DNA from: Paenibacillus sp. Root52
GTDB lineage: Bacteria; Bacillota; Bacilli; Paenibacillales; Paenibacillaceae
Reading direction: 5' to 3'
DNA length: 59,731 nucleotides
NCBI RefSeq assembly: GCF_001426865.1
Contig: NZ_LMFO01000023.1
Location: 589,184 to 648,914 of the forward strand
Shown: in pieces, positions 18,529 through 27,024 of the stretch
Position numbering within the stretch: position 1 is the stretch's first letter
Layout: every line of letters starts with the position of its first letter
Position numbers and translations under genes: made by a program
Notes under the pieces: generated by a model
What the model saw: the letters and a program-made list of their open reading frames with translations, nothing else
Database searches by the model: none
Told to the model about the DNA's origin: nothing

Positions 18529-18948
18529 GTGGGAACGAATCAGACAAATGTTACGAGCGATAATAAAGGAAACAGCGCTGGGGGAGCAAAAGGCCATACA
18601 TATTGGGTGATCCCCGACGGATACATTCCTCCAGATAGTAGCGGTACATTGGAGAGCCATGAGAGCATCTGTGTACTGAATACAGGCACAGAAGATGCTG
18701 AACTTGAGATCACCATTTTTTTCGAGGATCGGGATCCATTGGAGCAGATCGCGGCAACGGTACCTGGGCGGAGAACCAAACACATCCGAACAGCTTCCTT
18801 ACAAGCAAATGGTGAGTCGATTCCACTCGGAGTGCCTTACGCTATAACAGTGTCCAGCAATGTAGCGATCATAGTGCAGTACAGTCGTTTGGATACAACG
18901 CAGCCTGAATTAGCATTGATGAGTGTAGTCGCTTTTCCGATAGCTTAG
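18529..18948 (+). CDS. ASRT-superfamily small-molecule-binding protein (sensory-rhodopsin-transducer-like)
   Basis: A 139-residue protein related to the Anabaena sensory rhodopsin transducer (Pfam family of that name). Diagnostic segments are HTYWVIPDGYIPPDSSG, SHESICVLNTG, GRRTKHIRTASL and QYSRLDTTQPELALMS. The family is a beta-barrel tetramer predicted to bind small molecules, often sugars. No rhodopsin gene is present in the window, so a light-sensing role is not implied. The GTG at 18529 follows GAGGAGG. It closes the pectin-uptake operon; an intracellular sugar-ligand sensor or carrier is my inference. Confidence 0.85.
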   Translation: MGTNQTNVTSDNKGNSAGGAKGHTYWVIPDGYIPPDSSGTLESHESICVLNTGTEDAELEITIFFEDRDPLEQIAATVPGRRTKHIRTASLQANGESIPLGVPYAITVSSNVAIIVQYSRLDTTQPELALMSVVAFPIA

Positions 18949-19011
18949 ATGAGTAATGGTGGAACACCAACAATGTTAGAACATCAAAAGGATAGCACAC
19001 TTTAGCGCACC

Positions 19012-19064
19012 AAAAGACGATGCATCTACCCTCTGCTTACTGTAGGGGATATGGATCGTCTTTT
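19012..19064. terminator. Bidirectional terminator between the pectin locus and gerBAC
   Basis: AAAAGACGAT at 19012-19021 pairs with ATCGTCTTTT at 19055-19064. The inner TACCC/GTAGG region pairs further. It has T-tracts on both strands and serves the converging operons. Confidence 0.88.
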
Positions 19065-20256
19065 ATTTTGAAGCATTATATTTATAGGTGCTTGCATTCA
19101 TAATGTCGACACGGACGTCCACCTGACCCAGCTTGAAATGGGCGAGAGGATCAGCTCGTTTGTTGGCGTGTGTAGCCCACAAGGGATGGTCATGTCGGTA
19201 TAGGTACTCGACCAGGCCATAGGTATCTATTTTCATCGCCTGTGTATGTTGAAAGGTATGTCGTATTTCGTTCTGAATTTGCTGCGCAGCTTCTTGTTCC
19301 AGCATGCGTTTGGATTGATGGGTGCTATGGTCTTCAATGATCGTGCCTTTAACGATGGTCTTCAGATCAAACTGAACCCCGGTTCCATTCTTATTCGCTC
19401 GTATCACGGTTCGTGGATCACGGAGCATGAGGGATAGACTGGGTGTTTTTTGCTTGTCAGAATAGACGTACAGAGGATACTGATAGACTTTGTTGTAGTT
19501 AACATACCTTGCTCCTGCCGCATGATCTGCGTCGACTTTTCCTTGATTCTGACCACCTGTGATAACGTAAAATCCATTCATTTGCACGAGCGGTGGCTTC
19601 CGATCCTGGTTTGTCCATGTGTGATTGGTATTCGTAACAGAGGGAACCAGAACGGTAGACGCGGGTTCTCGGAATCCATCTAGAAGCTGATGCATTCGAA
19701 TAGGCTCAAACGCTGAATATTGTTTATATAACTTAACCGGCTCGAATAACTCGATCGTCTGTTCAGATTGGTTCAGCAGAGCGGATGAAGAGAGCAGATC
19801 CTTCATATCGTCCGTCGTAGCGTAAATCCAAGGCGTATAACGAAGTTGCCCGGAATGCATAAGTGTATCAAAGATATCCTCTAGATGCCCGTTTAGCGCA
19901 TTTTGAGTTAAGACGATGGCCTTCACATGGGTCCACAACGTCTGCTGTTGAGAACTGCGGTACAGATCGTTGACAGCCATATTCAGTGTTGCTCCTTCAC
20001 CTTGACCGATCCAGACTTGGCTTCCCTCACGTGAGGTAGGTCCATCTTGCTTCGCAATACTCGAAAAATCAATGAGTTGCGCATAGGCGACATAGTGATC
20101 CTTAACATAATCAATACCCAGCGCAGTGATGAAATTGATGCTCTGGACTTCCTTCGAATCCCAGCATCCAGATAGAGGAATAGCCATAATAATGGCAATC
20201 AGCCAGAGCCCTGTTTTTCGGGTAAGGCATGTCATGAACCGCACAGTGTACTTCAT
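19063..20256 (-). CDS. Spore germinant receptor C subunit (lipoprotein)
   Basis: Ger(x)C family, 397 residues. The signal sequence ends in a lipobox, PLSGC, with lipidated Cys31, followed by WDSKEVQSINFITALGID, the hallmark start of GerC proteins. It is the third gene of a B-A-C operon on the minus strand. ATG at 20256 overlaps the gerA stop by four bases and has GAAGGGGAAA as ribosome binding site. The protein sits in the spore inner membrane facing the outer side and forms the germinant receptor with the A and B subunits. The germinant cannot be told from sequence. Confidence 0.93.
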   Translation of the reverse strand: MKYTVRFMTCLTRKTGLWLIAIIMAIPLSGCWDSKEVQSINFITALGIDYVKDHYVAYAQLIDFSSIAKQDGPTSREGSQVWIGQGEGATLNMAVNDLYRSSQQQTLWTHVKAIVLTQNALNGHLEDIFDTLMHSGQLRYTPWIYATTDDMKDLLSSSALLNQSEQTIELFEPVKLYKQYSAFEPIRMHQLLDGFREPASTVLVPSVTNTNHTWTNQDRKPPLVQMNGFYVITGGQNQGKVDADHAAGARYVNYNKVYQYPLYVYSDKQKTPSLSLMLRDPRTVIRANKNGTGVQFDLKTIVKGTIIEDHSTHQSKRMLEQEAAQQIQNEIRHTFQHTQAMKIDTYGLVEYLYRHDHPLWATHANKRADPLAHFKLGQVDVRVDIMNASTYKYNASK

Positions 20257-21722
20257 GATTTCCCCTTCTTTCGGGTGGAATCTTGAGTATGCAGAGCCTT
20301 AGGGCGTTGTTTGCGTTTCAGTGTAGGCAGCATCGATACAGATTGAGTAAAGTCACCAGGAATATAAGGAGATACAGGAGACAGGTATGATACGCCGTAA
20401 CATTCTAGTGACACCAAGTGTACGATTATGGCGAAGAAACCAATCATGAACCCATATAGCCCGAGCACAGAAGAGAGAACCAGCATGGAAATTCGGATCT
20501 GTGAAGTGGCTCCCCCTAGCACGGAATTCACAAGGATGTAGCTAGAAATAACAGAGATTGCCACAGTCACAATGATGGTGGGGGAGGTAATTCCCGCTCG
20601 AATGGCTGCATCTCCGATAATGAGTCCGCCGACGACACTAACCGTCTGTCCCAGTGCTCTGGGAAGTCTACGTCCAGCTTCATTAAATAATTCAAACATA
20701 AAGATCATTAAGAAAGCTTCGAGTGTAACCGGCATAGGTAACCCCATTCGGGTACCCGCAATAGTCGCGAGAAGAGGTAGTGGAATCTGTTCCAGATTGA
20801 AGCTTGTAAGTCCGATATAAAAGGCAGGAAAAAAGCAGGCGATTAATAACCCCGCAATACGAAGAATCCGCTCAAAGGTTACGATAAAGAACGGGGTACT
20901 CTCGTCTTCGGGTGACTTCAGTTGATTGAATAAGGTAGTAGGTGCAATTGTTGCTACTGGAGAACCTTCGATGAGAACAGCAAAGCGACCGTTAAGTATG
21001 GAATCAACAACATAATCAGGACGTTCAGTACTATCTGTTAAAGGAAAAATGCTTTTGATTCCGCCCATAACAGCCCTTTCGACAAGTGAGGTTCCGAGAA
21101 CGCCATCGAGTTCAATCTGATTGAGATTGTTGCGGGCTTCACTTAGAATATCCGGGTTAATAATATCGCCTATATACAACAGTCCCATGGAGGTTTGTGT
21201 CCGGTTACCTTTGACGAATTTTTCGTAACACATGGAGTCACTTTTTAGACGTTTTCGAATCAGGGCAATGTTGGTGCTAAGCTCTTCGGTAAACCCATCG
21301 CGGGGTCCCTTGACTGATGTCTCAATGGCGGATTCCTCGGGTGTACGACCCGGAATAGAGGCGATATCCATGCTATAGGCCGGATGCCCTTGCCCGAAGA
21401 ATAGGACAAGTTGTCCGCTAAATACGAGACGATTAATGTTAGGCACATCCTGTATATCCTGAATGGAGCTCATGGAGAGCCCAAGCTGTGAAGGTAATGA
21501 CAAGCTTGCATCTAATTCAGCCTTTTCTAGTCGAGGAGCAATATATTGATTAATCTGTTTGGTATCTGTTAAGCCCTCACAATATACCAAAATGACAGAT
21601 AATCCAGCGGGCTGCTTAGAAGGGTAGGCTTGAACAACAACGTCTGCACAGGACTTAAACAACTGCTGTAACGAAGCATGAAGGGAATCTGGGGACTGGG
21701 AGTTAATCAGTGTGTGTTCCAT
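20253..21722 (-). CDS. Spore germinant receptor A subunit
   Basis: GerA family, 489 residues. A large cytoplasmic N-terminal domain (to about residue 280) contains ETSVKGPRDGFTEELSTNIALIRKRL, given by its 21264-21340 position, and LYIGDIINPDILSEARNNL. The membrane part follows, with GLPMPVTLEAFLMIFMFEL and several helices. The start ATG at 21722 lies inside the gerB gene (20-base overlap) after AGAGGAGG. The family recently proved to include ligand-gated ion channel subunits, which fits the membrane domain. It is translationally coupled on both sides. Confidence 0.94.
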   Translation of the reverse strand: MEHTLINSQSPDSLHASLQQLFKSCADVVVQAYPSKQPAGLSVILVYCEGLTDTKQINQYIAPRLEKAELDASLSLPSQLGLSMSSIQDIQDVPNINRLVFSGQLVLFFGQGHPAYSMDIASIPGRTPEESAIETSVKGPRDGFTEELSTNIALIRKRLKSDSMCYEKFVKGNRTQTSMGLLYIGDIINPDILSEARNNLNQIELDGVLGTSLVERAVMGGIKSIFPLTDSTERPDYVVDSILNGRFAVLIEGSPVATIAPTTLFNQLKSPEDESTPFFIVTFERILRIAGLLIACFFPAFYIGLTSFNLEQIPLPLLATIAGTRMGLPMPVTLEAFLMIFMFELFNEAGRRLPRALGQTVSVVGGLIIGDAAIRAGITSPTIIVTVAISVISSYILVNSVLGGATSQIRISMLVLSSVLGLYGFMIGFFAIIVHLVSLECYGVSYLSPVSPYIPGDFTQSVSMLPTLKRKQRPKALHTQDSTRKKGKS

Positions 21723-22809
21723 GTTGTTTCCTCCTCTGAGCGCGCGAACTGAACCACGCAGTGAAAGTGGCGACTACAGCAAGGCTGCTCAGATACAGCA
21801 CGTTAACTGGGAAAATAACATGTACGAGCAAAAATTCGAACGTGATATCATCCAATGGATGTAACATCGTCATAATAAAAACGACAGTGAGCGCGCTAAA
21901 GGCAGCTTTTCTTGTATAGGCGTTTTTAATATTCCATATCTCCACCACAATATACATACCAAGGGATATCCGTGTAAAAGAGCCTGCGAGCCACTGGTAG
22001 ATCGAAAAGAAATCTGTTTGGGCAATATATTTGCCCAAGGAAGCAATGCGCCACTCCTCAAAAGCGGGATAACGCATTTTGGCTGCCTCATATGGGTCGA
22101 ATTCCACAATGGCTCCGATCAGTGGGCCAAGTGTTAGTCCTACGATGATGCAGGCCAGTAATAGATATTGCCACAGTCGAATGCGAGAACGCAGATGAGG
22201 CTGAATATACCAGATAAACAACAACTCAAACATGCCAGCCAGGCAGTATACTGTGCCATTCATGACAGGCGACCATCCATGCTCAAGTACAGGCAGTAAG
22301 CGGCTGTAGTCCTTGTACTGCATGTTAACGATAGCTACATAGAAGCCAAGCAGGACAACGAGTGGAAGCAGCAATCCAGCTGTGAACGCCAGTGTACGTA
22401 TGCCTTTATAGGCAGTGTAGCCACAGACAGCCATCAAGGCTATGGTCGTCGCGATTACCGGAGTATCCTGCAGATAGTTCGTTTTGGTCCAAGTGGTCGT
22501 ATCGTGCAAAGTGAAATAGATCAAGGACAGGAAGAAGAGGCTGTTCCCTATACGAAACAGCAGACCAATCGGTTTACCGAGATGATTCGACAACCAGTTA
22601 TTGAAGGTTTGATGCTTAAGATGCCGGGAGACGTAGGCAAGCATGAGGGTGAATAAGAGGAAGGGACCTGCAGACAGCAGAACGGATATCCACGCATCTC
22701 GTTTGGCAGCCGTGAGAAGAGCCGGGATGATCAATACGTGACTGACAAGTCCCACCGTTAACATCATAAGCATTAATGCTTGTAAGAATGAAGGCTGGGT
22801 TGATTTCAT
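21703..22809 (-). CDS. Spore germinant receptor B subunit (APC-type transporter fold)
   Basis: GerB/spore-permease family, 368 residues with about ten membrane helices and the typical N-terminal helix-break-helix (TVGLVSHVLIIPALLTAA) followed by KRDAWISVLLSAGPFLLF. B subunits bind the germinant. It is the first gene of this operon, an order (B-A-C) different from the usual A-B-C or A-C-B. The ribosome binding site AAAGAGG before the ATG at 22809 can pair with a CCTCT fifteen bases upstream, so translation initiation may be partly masked. Confidence 0.92.
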   Translation of the reverse strand: MKSTQPSFLQALMLMMLTVGLVSHVLIIPALLTAAKRDAWISVLLSAGPFLLFTLMLAYVSRHLKHQTFNNWLSNHLGKPIGLLFRIGNSLFFLSLIYFTLHDTTTWTKTNYLQDTPVIATTIALMAVCGYTAYKGIRTLAFTAGLLLPLVVLLGFYVAIVNMQYKDYSRLLPVLEHGWSPVMNGTVYCLAGMFELLFIWYIQPHLRSRIRLWQYLLLACIIVGLTLGPLIGAIVEFDPYEAAKMRYPAFEEWRIASLGKYIAQTDFFSIYQWLAGSFTRISLGMYIVVEIWNIKNAYTRKAAFSALTVVFIMTMLHPLDDITFEFLLVHVIFPVNVLYLSSLAVVATFTAWFSSRAQRRKQHGTHTD

Positions 22810-22838
22810 GCTGAGAGAACCTCTTTCCTAATAGAGGC

Positions 22839-22900
22839 TGTTCAAAAAGTTTCTAGTTTCATCCCATCTTCTTGGTACTGAAAACCGTCCTTTTTGAACA
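22839..22900. repeat. 62-bp inverted-repeat element (MITE-like)
   Basis: TGTTCAAAAAG at 22839-22849 and CTTTTTGAACA at 22890-22900 are perfect 11-bp inverted ends of a 62-bp segment upstream of gerB. The interior (GTTTCTAGTTTC, then GAAAACCGTCC) can extend the pairing imperfectly. It resembles a small non-autonomous insertion or IS end pair, or an RNA hairpin in the gerB leader. Confidence 0.5.
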
Positions 22901-23010
22901 CGCACTTATAAGATTATCTCAGCAGTGTTTACTTGAATCCTGTGCTTCATACAGGTGTGGGTTACATAGGTCGATGTATTTGCTTAATCCTACAATGAAT
23001 TAATGCTAAC

Positions 23011-23952
23011 TCAGGCTCTAGGTTTAGCTTCTAGACTACGCTTTCTACCACTCATGTTGGTGCCGAGAACACCCGCAATAATGAGCAATGCTCCGATAAA
23101 ATGATAGCCACTAACCGGTTCATGTAGAATCCAAGCCCCGCCTGCAATTGAAATTAACGTGGACAGATTGCTAAATACGCTCATCTGCGAAGCCTCCAAA
23201 TGGGTCAAGGCGTAACTGGCAAGCAGGGTAGAGAACATTGTTGATAATATAGCCAGATAGGCGATCGAGCCCAGATAAGAAGCATCCCCAAGTGGTTTGA
23301 TATAATCCGATAATGTCCCGACTGAAGTATGGCGAATGACAGATGTGACGTTGAAGACAATGGCTCCAACCATCAAGGTCACCCACGTCAATTCCATCGG
23401 TTTATATTTTTGCGTCAAGGGTCGTGCAAGAACACCATAACCTGCAAAGCAAATGGTAGAGAGCAGAAGTAAGGCAATGCCCTTAAAATTGCCGAGCGAC
23501 ATCGCAGTGCCTTTCATCAAGAAGATGTAGATCACACCGGCCACTGACAACATCAGAAATAGCTTTTGCATCGTTGTTGTTCTTTCCTTCAGAAAGACCG
23601 AAGCTAGAATGAGCGTGAATACAGGAGCCATTGCCTGGATAATACCAGCTTCTGATGAATTCGATGAGACTAGCCCGAATGTCTGAAATGCGAAGAATAA
23701 TACCGGGGATAGAAGCCCAAGTGGGATAATCCGTAATAGATCTTGCCACGTGAGCTTAATCCGAATCCATCCAAAAACAACAGGTATACTGACTACTAAC
23801 AGGGACAACGCGAATCGGTGTGCTAACACATCAATCGGGTGGGCAATATTGACTGTCATTTTGGCAAATAGAAAGGATAAGCCAATAATAGCCGCATAGA
23901 CAACGGCTGCCATATAGGCCAAACCTTGAGTACGAGTAGGGGATTGCTTCAT
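23011..23952 (-). CDS. DMT-superfamily transporter with two EamA domains
   Basis: A 313-residue inner-membrane protein with ten predicted helices in two EamA repeats, the first starting GLAYMAAVVYAAIIGLSFLF and the second near GIALLLLSTICFAGYGVLAR. Such proteins export metabolites or drugs; the substrate is unknown. ATG at 23952 follows GGAGG. It diverges from a MocR-type regulator, which usually controls its neighbour, and has a good sigma-A promoter at 23996-24024. Confidence 0.9.
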   Translation of the reverse strand: MKQSPTRTQGLAYMAAVVYAAIIGLSFLFAKMTVNIAHPIDVLAHRFALSLLVVSIPVVFGWIRIKLTWQDLLRIIPLGLLSPVLFFAFQTFGLVSSNSSEAGIIQAMAPVFTLILASVFLKERTTTMQKLFLMLSVAGVIYIFLMKGTAMSLGNFKGIALLLLSTICFAGYGVLARPLTQKYKPMELTWVTLMVGAIVFNVTSVIRHTSVGTLSDYIKPLGDASYLGSIAYLAILSTMFSTLLASYALTHLEASQMSVFSNLSTLISIAGGAWILHEPVSGYHFIGALLIIAGVLGTNMSGRKRSLEAKPRA

Positions 23953-23995
23953 GTCGATTCCTCCGCTTAGTTCATAAGATCATGTTGACCCTATC

Positions 23996-24024
23996 AATAT
24001 ACTGCCGAGAATAACGTGTTACAA
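23996..24024 (-). promoter_or_regulatory. Sigma-A promoter of the EamA transporter gene
   Basis: On the minus strand TTGTAA (24024-24019) and TATATT (24001-23996) are separated by exactly 17 bases. The -10 is 44 bases from the transporter start. Confidence 0.7.
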
Positions 24025-24041
24025 TAAACATAAATACAGAC

Positions 24042-24053
24042 TGTACCGGTACA
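24042..24053. promoter_or_regulatory. Palindromic operator candidate for the MocR-type regulator
   Basis: TGTACCGGTACA is a perfect 12-bp palindrome in the divergent promoter region. It lies 17 bases upstream of the transporter -35 box, a position suited to activation. It also lies just before the regulator's own start, where it could block transcription. GTACC-containing sites are common for MocR-type regulators. Confidence 0.6.
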
Positions 24054-24075
24054 ATTGTGGAGGTGCGAACGTGGA

Positions 24076-25455
24076 ATGAAGAAGAAATATGAAGTGATCG
24101 CAGAGTCCATACAACGTTGGATTCAGGAGCAAGCTCGTGAGCAGGACACTCGGCAATGGTTGGACAAGGGGATCAGGCTTCCGGCAGTTCGTGCCTTAGC
24201 CGAACAGCATCAATGTAGCATCAGCACCGTGATTAGGGCGTATGAATGGCTGGAGGAACGACATCTGGTGTATGCGATTCCTCAGTCCGGCTATTATGCT
24301 GTACAGAATGGAACAGATGTAGATGAGGCTGAATGGAATGAGCCCCTGGATTTTGCTTCAGCTGCACCTGATCCACGCGTATTCCCGTACTCAGATTTTC
24401 GCCATTGTGTGGATCAAGCGATGGAGAAGAAACAGGCTGATCTATTTCTATATGGAACGGAAAGAGGTCTGCCTTCGCTCATCCAGCTGGTGCAGAGACA
24501 GTTTGCTGATTATCAGGTTTTTGCTCGTATAGATCAGTTCTTTATTACATCTGGTGTACAGCAGGCGCTTGCAGTGCTCGCGCTAATGCCCTTTCCAAAC
24601 GGGAAGCAACGGGTGCTGCTTGAATTACCGACATATCACAATATGCCATCACTATTAAGTGGATTAAACGTGCCGATTGTGGGGGTTAAGCGTTCGCTGA
24701 ATGGACTAGACTGGGATGAATTAGAACGCCAATTTCGTGAGGGAGATATCAAATTTTTTTATGTAATGCCACGCTTTCATAATCCGCTCGGAACGTCACT
24801 GACAACATCAGAGAAGAAGCATTTAATTCGGCTAGCCATGAGGTACGATGTTTACATCGTTGAGGACGATTATTTGGCGGATCTGGAGGATAATTCGAAG
24901 CAAGATCCTTTATTTTCCTATGATACAGAGGGGCGAGTCATTTATCTGAAGAGTTATTCCAAAATCCTGTTCCCCGGCCTGCGTATAGGTATAGCGATCC
25001 TGCCTCCGAAACTTACCACTGCCTTCAATATGTACAAAAAGATGCTCGATATTGACACCTCCGTACTGTCTCAGGCTGCGCTAGAGGTCTATATCAGTAG
25101 TGGCATGTTTGCCCATCATGGCAAAGTGATTCGTAGCCGTTATGCCGCGCGCATGCTTAAGGTTCATGAACAGCTAGACGCCTATCCTGAATTTACACCT
25201 TTCAAGGAAGCGCCGCGTACAGGAGGAGAACATACGGTGTTACCACTCCCATCGAACATTCCTCTTAAGGCATTGTTGGCGCGTTTGGAGCAGCATGGAG
25301 TTATGGCAGGGACTACGGAGCGGTATTACCCGGAGGGGTTGCATGGGGATAAAATGCTGCGATTGAACATTTCGAATGTGCCGAAACAGCGAATTGCAGA
25401 AGGAATGCAGATTATTGCAGAGCAGATTACGAAGTTACATGTTGTACAGTATTAA
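24076..25455 (+). CDS. MocR-type transcriptional regulator (GntR HTH plus aminotransferase domain)
   Basis: A fused regulator of about 459 residues. The N-terminal GntR winged helix (KYEVIAESIQRWIQEQ, RLPAVRALAEQHQCSISTVI) is joined to a fold-type I, PLP-binding aminotransferase-like domain with VEDDYLADLED and the likely PLP lysine in LKSYSKILFPGLRIGI. Members bind PLP or amino compounds as effectors rather than catalyse. I start at ATG 24076, twelve bases after GGAGG, because the upstream GTG at 24055 extends into the palindrome. It probably controls the divergent transporter and itself. Confidence 0.9.
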   Translation: MKKKYEVIAESIQRWIQEQAREQDTRQWLDKGIRLPAVRALAEQHQCSISTVIRAYEWLEERHLVYAIPQSGYYAVQNGTDVDEAEWNEPLDFASAAPDPRVFPYSDFRHCVDQAMEKKQADLFLYGTERGLPSLIQLVQRQFADYQVFARIDQFFITSGVQQALAVLALMPFPNGKQRVLLELPTYHNMPSLLSGLNVPIVGVKRSLNGLDWDELERQFREGDIKFFYVMPRFHNPLGTSLTTSEKKHLIRLAMRYDVYIVEDDYLADLEDNSKQDPLFSYDTEGRVIYLKSYSKILFPGLRIGIAILPPKLTTAFNMYKKMLDIDTSVLSQAALEVYISSGMFAHHGKVIRSRYAARMLKVHEQLDAYPEFTPFKEAPRTGGEHTVLPLPSNIPLKALLARLEQHGVMAGTTERYYPEGLHGDKMLRLNISNVPKQRIAEGMQIIAEQITKLHVVQY

Positions 25456-25477
25456 AATGGATCAGGAAGAAACGCAT

Positions 25478-25526
25478 AAAAAAGAGGCGTCGTAAACGGT
25501 CACCATCACCGTTTATCGACGCCTCT
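25478..25526 (-). terminator. Terminator downstream of hemL
   Basis: AGAGGCGTCG (25483-25492) with CGACGCCTCT (25517-25526) and the continuing TAAACGGT (25493-25500) with ACCGTTTA (25508-25515) form an 18-bp stem with one bulged base. On the minus strand it ends in a T-run. It stops minus-strand transcription from hemL and may also serve the plus-strand regulator. Confidence 0.85.
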
Positions 25527-25530
25527 AAGG

Positions 25531-25578
25531 CGTGTCTGAGAATTACGAAGGATGCACTTCACCGAGTTTTCAGACACG
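25531..25578. repeat. Second inverted repeat between mocR and hemL
   Basis: CGTGTCTGA at 25531-25539 and TCAGACACG at 25570-25578 are perfect 9-bp inverted arms around a 30-base interior, immediately beside the terminator stem. It has no T-tract. It may be a small repeat element or a 3'-UTR hairpin of the hemL transcript. Confidence 0.5.
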
Positions 25579-25593
25579 ACTTAGCGTCTTATA

Positions 25594-26919
25594 TTACTCC
25601 TGAGCCATCGCTTTGAAGGAAGCTTCGGCTGCTTCTAATGTTGCTTGTACATCCTCATCGGTATGTGCAGTAGTCAGGAACCACGCTTCATACTTGGATG
25701 GAGCTAAGTTAATGCCACGGTTCAACATATGCCGGAAGAAGGAGGCGAACTGTTCTCCATCTGTATCCTGTGCCTGATCATAGTTCGTGATCGGGTGATT
25801 ACAGAAATGGGTGGAGAAGGCGCCGCGGATTCGGTTGATTGTTACATCGATGCCATGGCGATCAGCTGAGGCCTTCAGTCCTGTGGTCAGATCAATTGCC
25901 AGACGTTCCATTTCTTCGTACACACCTTCACCTTGTAACACTTCAAGGCAGGCAATACCAGCAGAGATCGAAGCCGGGTTACCCGCCATTGTGCCAGCTT
26001 GATAAGCAGGGCCGAGCGGAGCAACTTGTTCCATGACATGTTTACGTCCGCCATAAGCACCAATCGGGAGACCGCCACCAATAATTTTACCTAATGCGGT
26101 CAGATCTGGTTCAATCTCAGCGTGATTTTCCAGACCAGCATATGTCTGAGTAGAACCATAGTGGAAACGGAATGCGGTAATAACCTCGTCATAGATGACG
26201 AGCGAACCATTGTCTCGTGTCATCGCGCAGAGCCCTTCTAGGAAGCCAGGTTCTGGCATGACCATACCGAAGTTACCTACGATGGGTTCAACCATTACCG
26301 CGGCAACGTCGTCACCCCAACGCTCCAGAGCGTCTTTGAGAGCATCCAGATCATTAAAAGGAACGGTAATAACCTCATGGGCGATACTCGTTGGAATACC
26401 TGCGCTATCTGGAATACCAAGCGTGGATGGGCCAGAGCCAGCTGCTACCAATACGAGATCGGAGTGCCCGTGATAACAGCCAGCGAATTTTACAATTTTA
26501 TTGCGCTTGGTATATGCACGTGCTACACGGATCGTTGTCATGACAGCTTCGGTACCTGAGTTGACGAAACGAACTTTATCCATGGAAGGAATCGCTTCTT
26601 TTAACATTTTGGCGAGATGAATCTCAAGCTCTGTTGGTGTGCCGTACAGGATGCCATTCGCAACTGCCTTCGTAATCGCCTCTGTAATATGGGGATGGGC
26701 ATGTCCTGTAATAATAGGGCCGTAAGCTGCGAGGTAATCAATATATTTGTTGTCATCAACATCCCAGAAATGAGCACCTTGTGCCTTTTTCATGAATACG
26801 GGTGCACCGCCGCCAACGGCTTTGAACGAACGAGAGGGGCTATTAACGCCACCAACGATATGTTGGAGTGCTTCTTCATATAAAACTTCGGAACGTGAAC
26901 GAGATGGGAATGAGTTCAT
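25594..26919 (-). CDS. hemL: Glutamate-1-semialdehyde 2,1-aminomutase
   Basis: Converts glutamate-1-semialdehyde to 5-aminolevulinate in the C5 route of tetrapyrrole synthesis, using PLP. The 441-residue protein has HIVGGVNSPSRSF near the start, FVNSGTEAVMTTIRVAR, YDEVITAFR and the PLP lysine in LTALGKIIGGGLPIGAYGG. I start at the ATG at 26919, which has AAAGGAAG before it, rather than the upstream ATG. It is not next to other hem genes here. Bacilli often carry a second, solitary copy (gsaB type), so this may be that paralogue. Confidence 0.93.
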   Translation of the reverse strand: MNSFPSRSRSEVLYEEALQHIVGGVNSPSRSFKAVGGGAPVFMKKAQGAHFWDVDDNKYIDYLAAYGPIITGHAHPHITEAITKAVANGILYGTPTELEIHLAKMLKEAIPSMDKVRFVNSGTEAVMTTIRVARAYTKRNKIVKFAGCYHGHSDLVLVAAGSGPSTLGIPDSAGIPTSIAHEVITVPFNDLDALKDALERWGDDVAAVMVEPIVGNFGMVMPEPGFLEGLCAMTRDNGSLVIYDEVITAFRFHYGSTQTYAGLENHAEIEPDLTALGKIIGGGLPIGAYGGRKHVMEQVAPLGPAYQAGTMAGNPASISAGIACLEVLQGEGVYEEMERLAIDLTTGLKASADRHGIDVTINRIRGAFSTHFCNHPITNYDQAQDTDGEQFASFFRHMLNRGINLAPSKYEAWFLTTAHTDEDVQATLEAAEASFKAMAQE

Positions 26920-26971
26920 GGGATAACTTCCTTTCAATATGGTTTGCATGATATCTATTCATAAAACAACA

Positions 26972-27007
26972 CAGCGAGAGGGCAGCGTGATAGCTGCCCT
27001 CTGTGTG
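26972..27007 (-). terminator. Hairpin after the LCP gene
   Basis: AGAGGGCAGC (26977-26986) pairs with GCTGCCCTCT (26993-27002), with a six-base loop. On the minus strand it is followed by a moderate T-rich stretch (TTGTTTTAT). It separates the LCP gene from hemL. Confidence 0.75.
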
Positions 27008-27024
27008 TTTCTACTTCGAAGTTG

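Noticed and set aside
18529..18948. A light-sensing role for the rhodopsin-transducer-like protein
   Set aside because: No rhodopsin or retinal-synthesis gene is in the window, and the operon is devoted to sugar uptake.
25594..26919. hemL as part of a haem operon
   Set aside because: Neighbours are an LCP ligase and a transport regulator, with terminators on both sides; it is monocistronic here.
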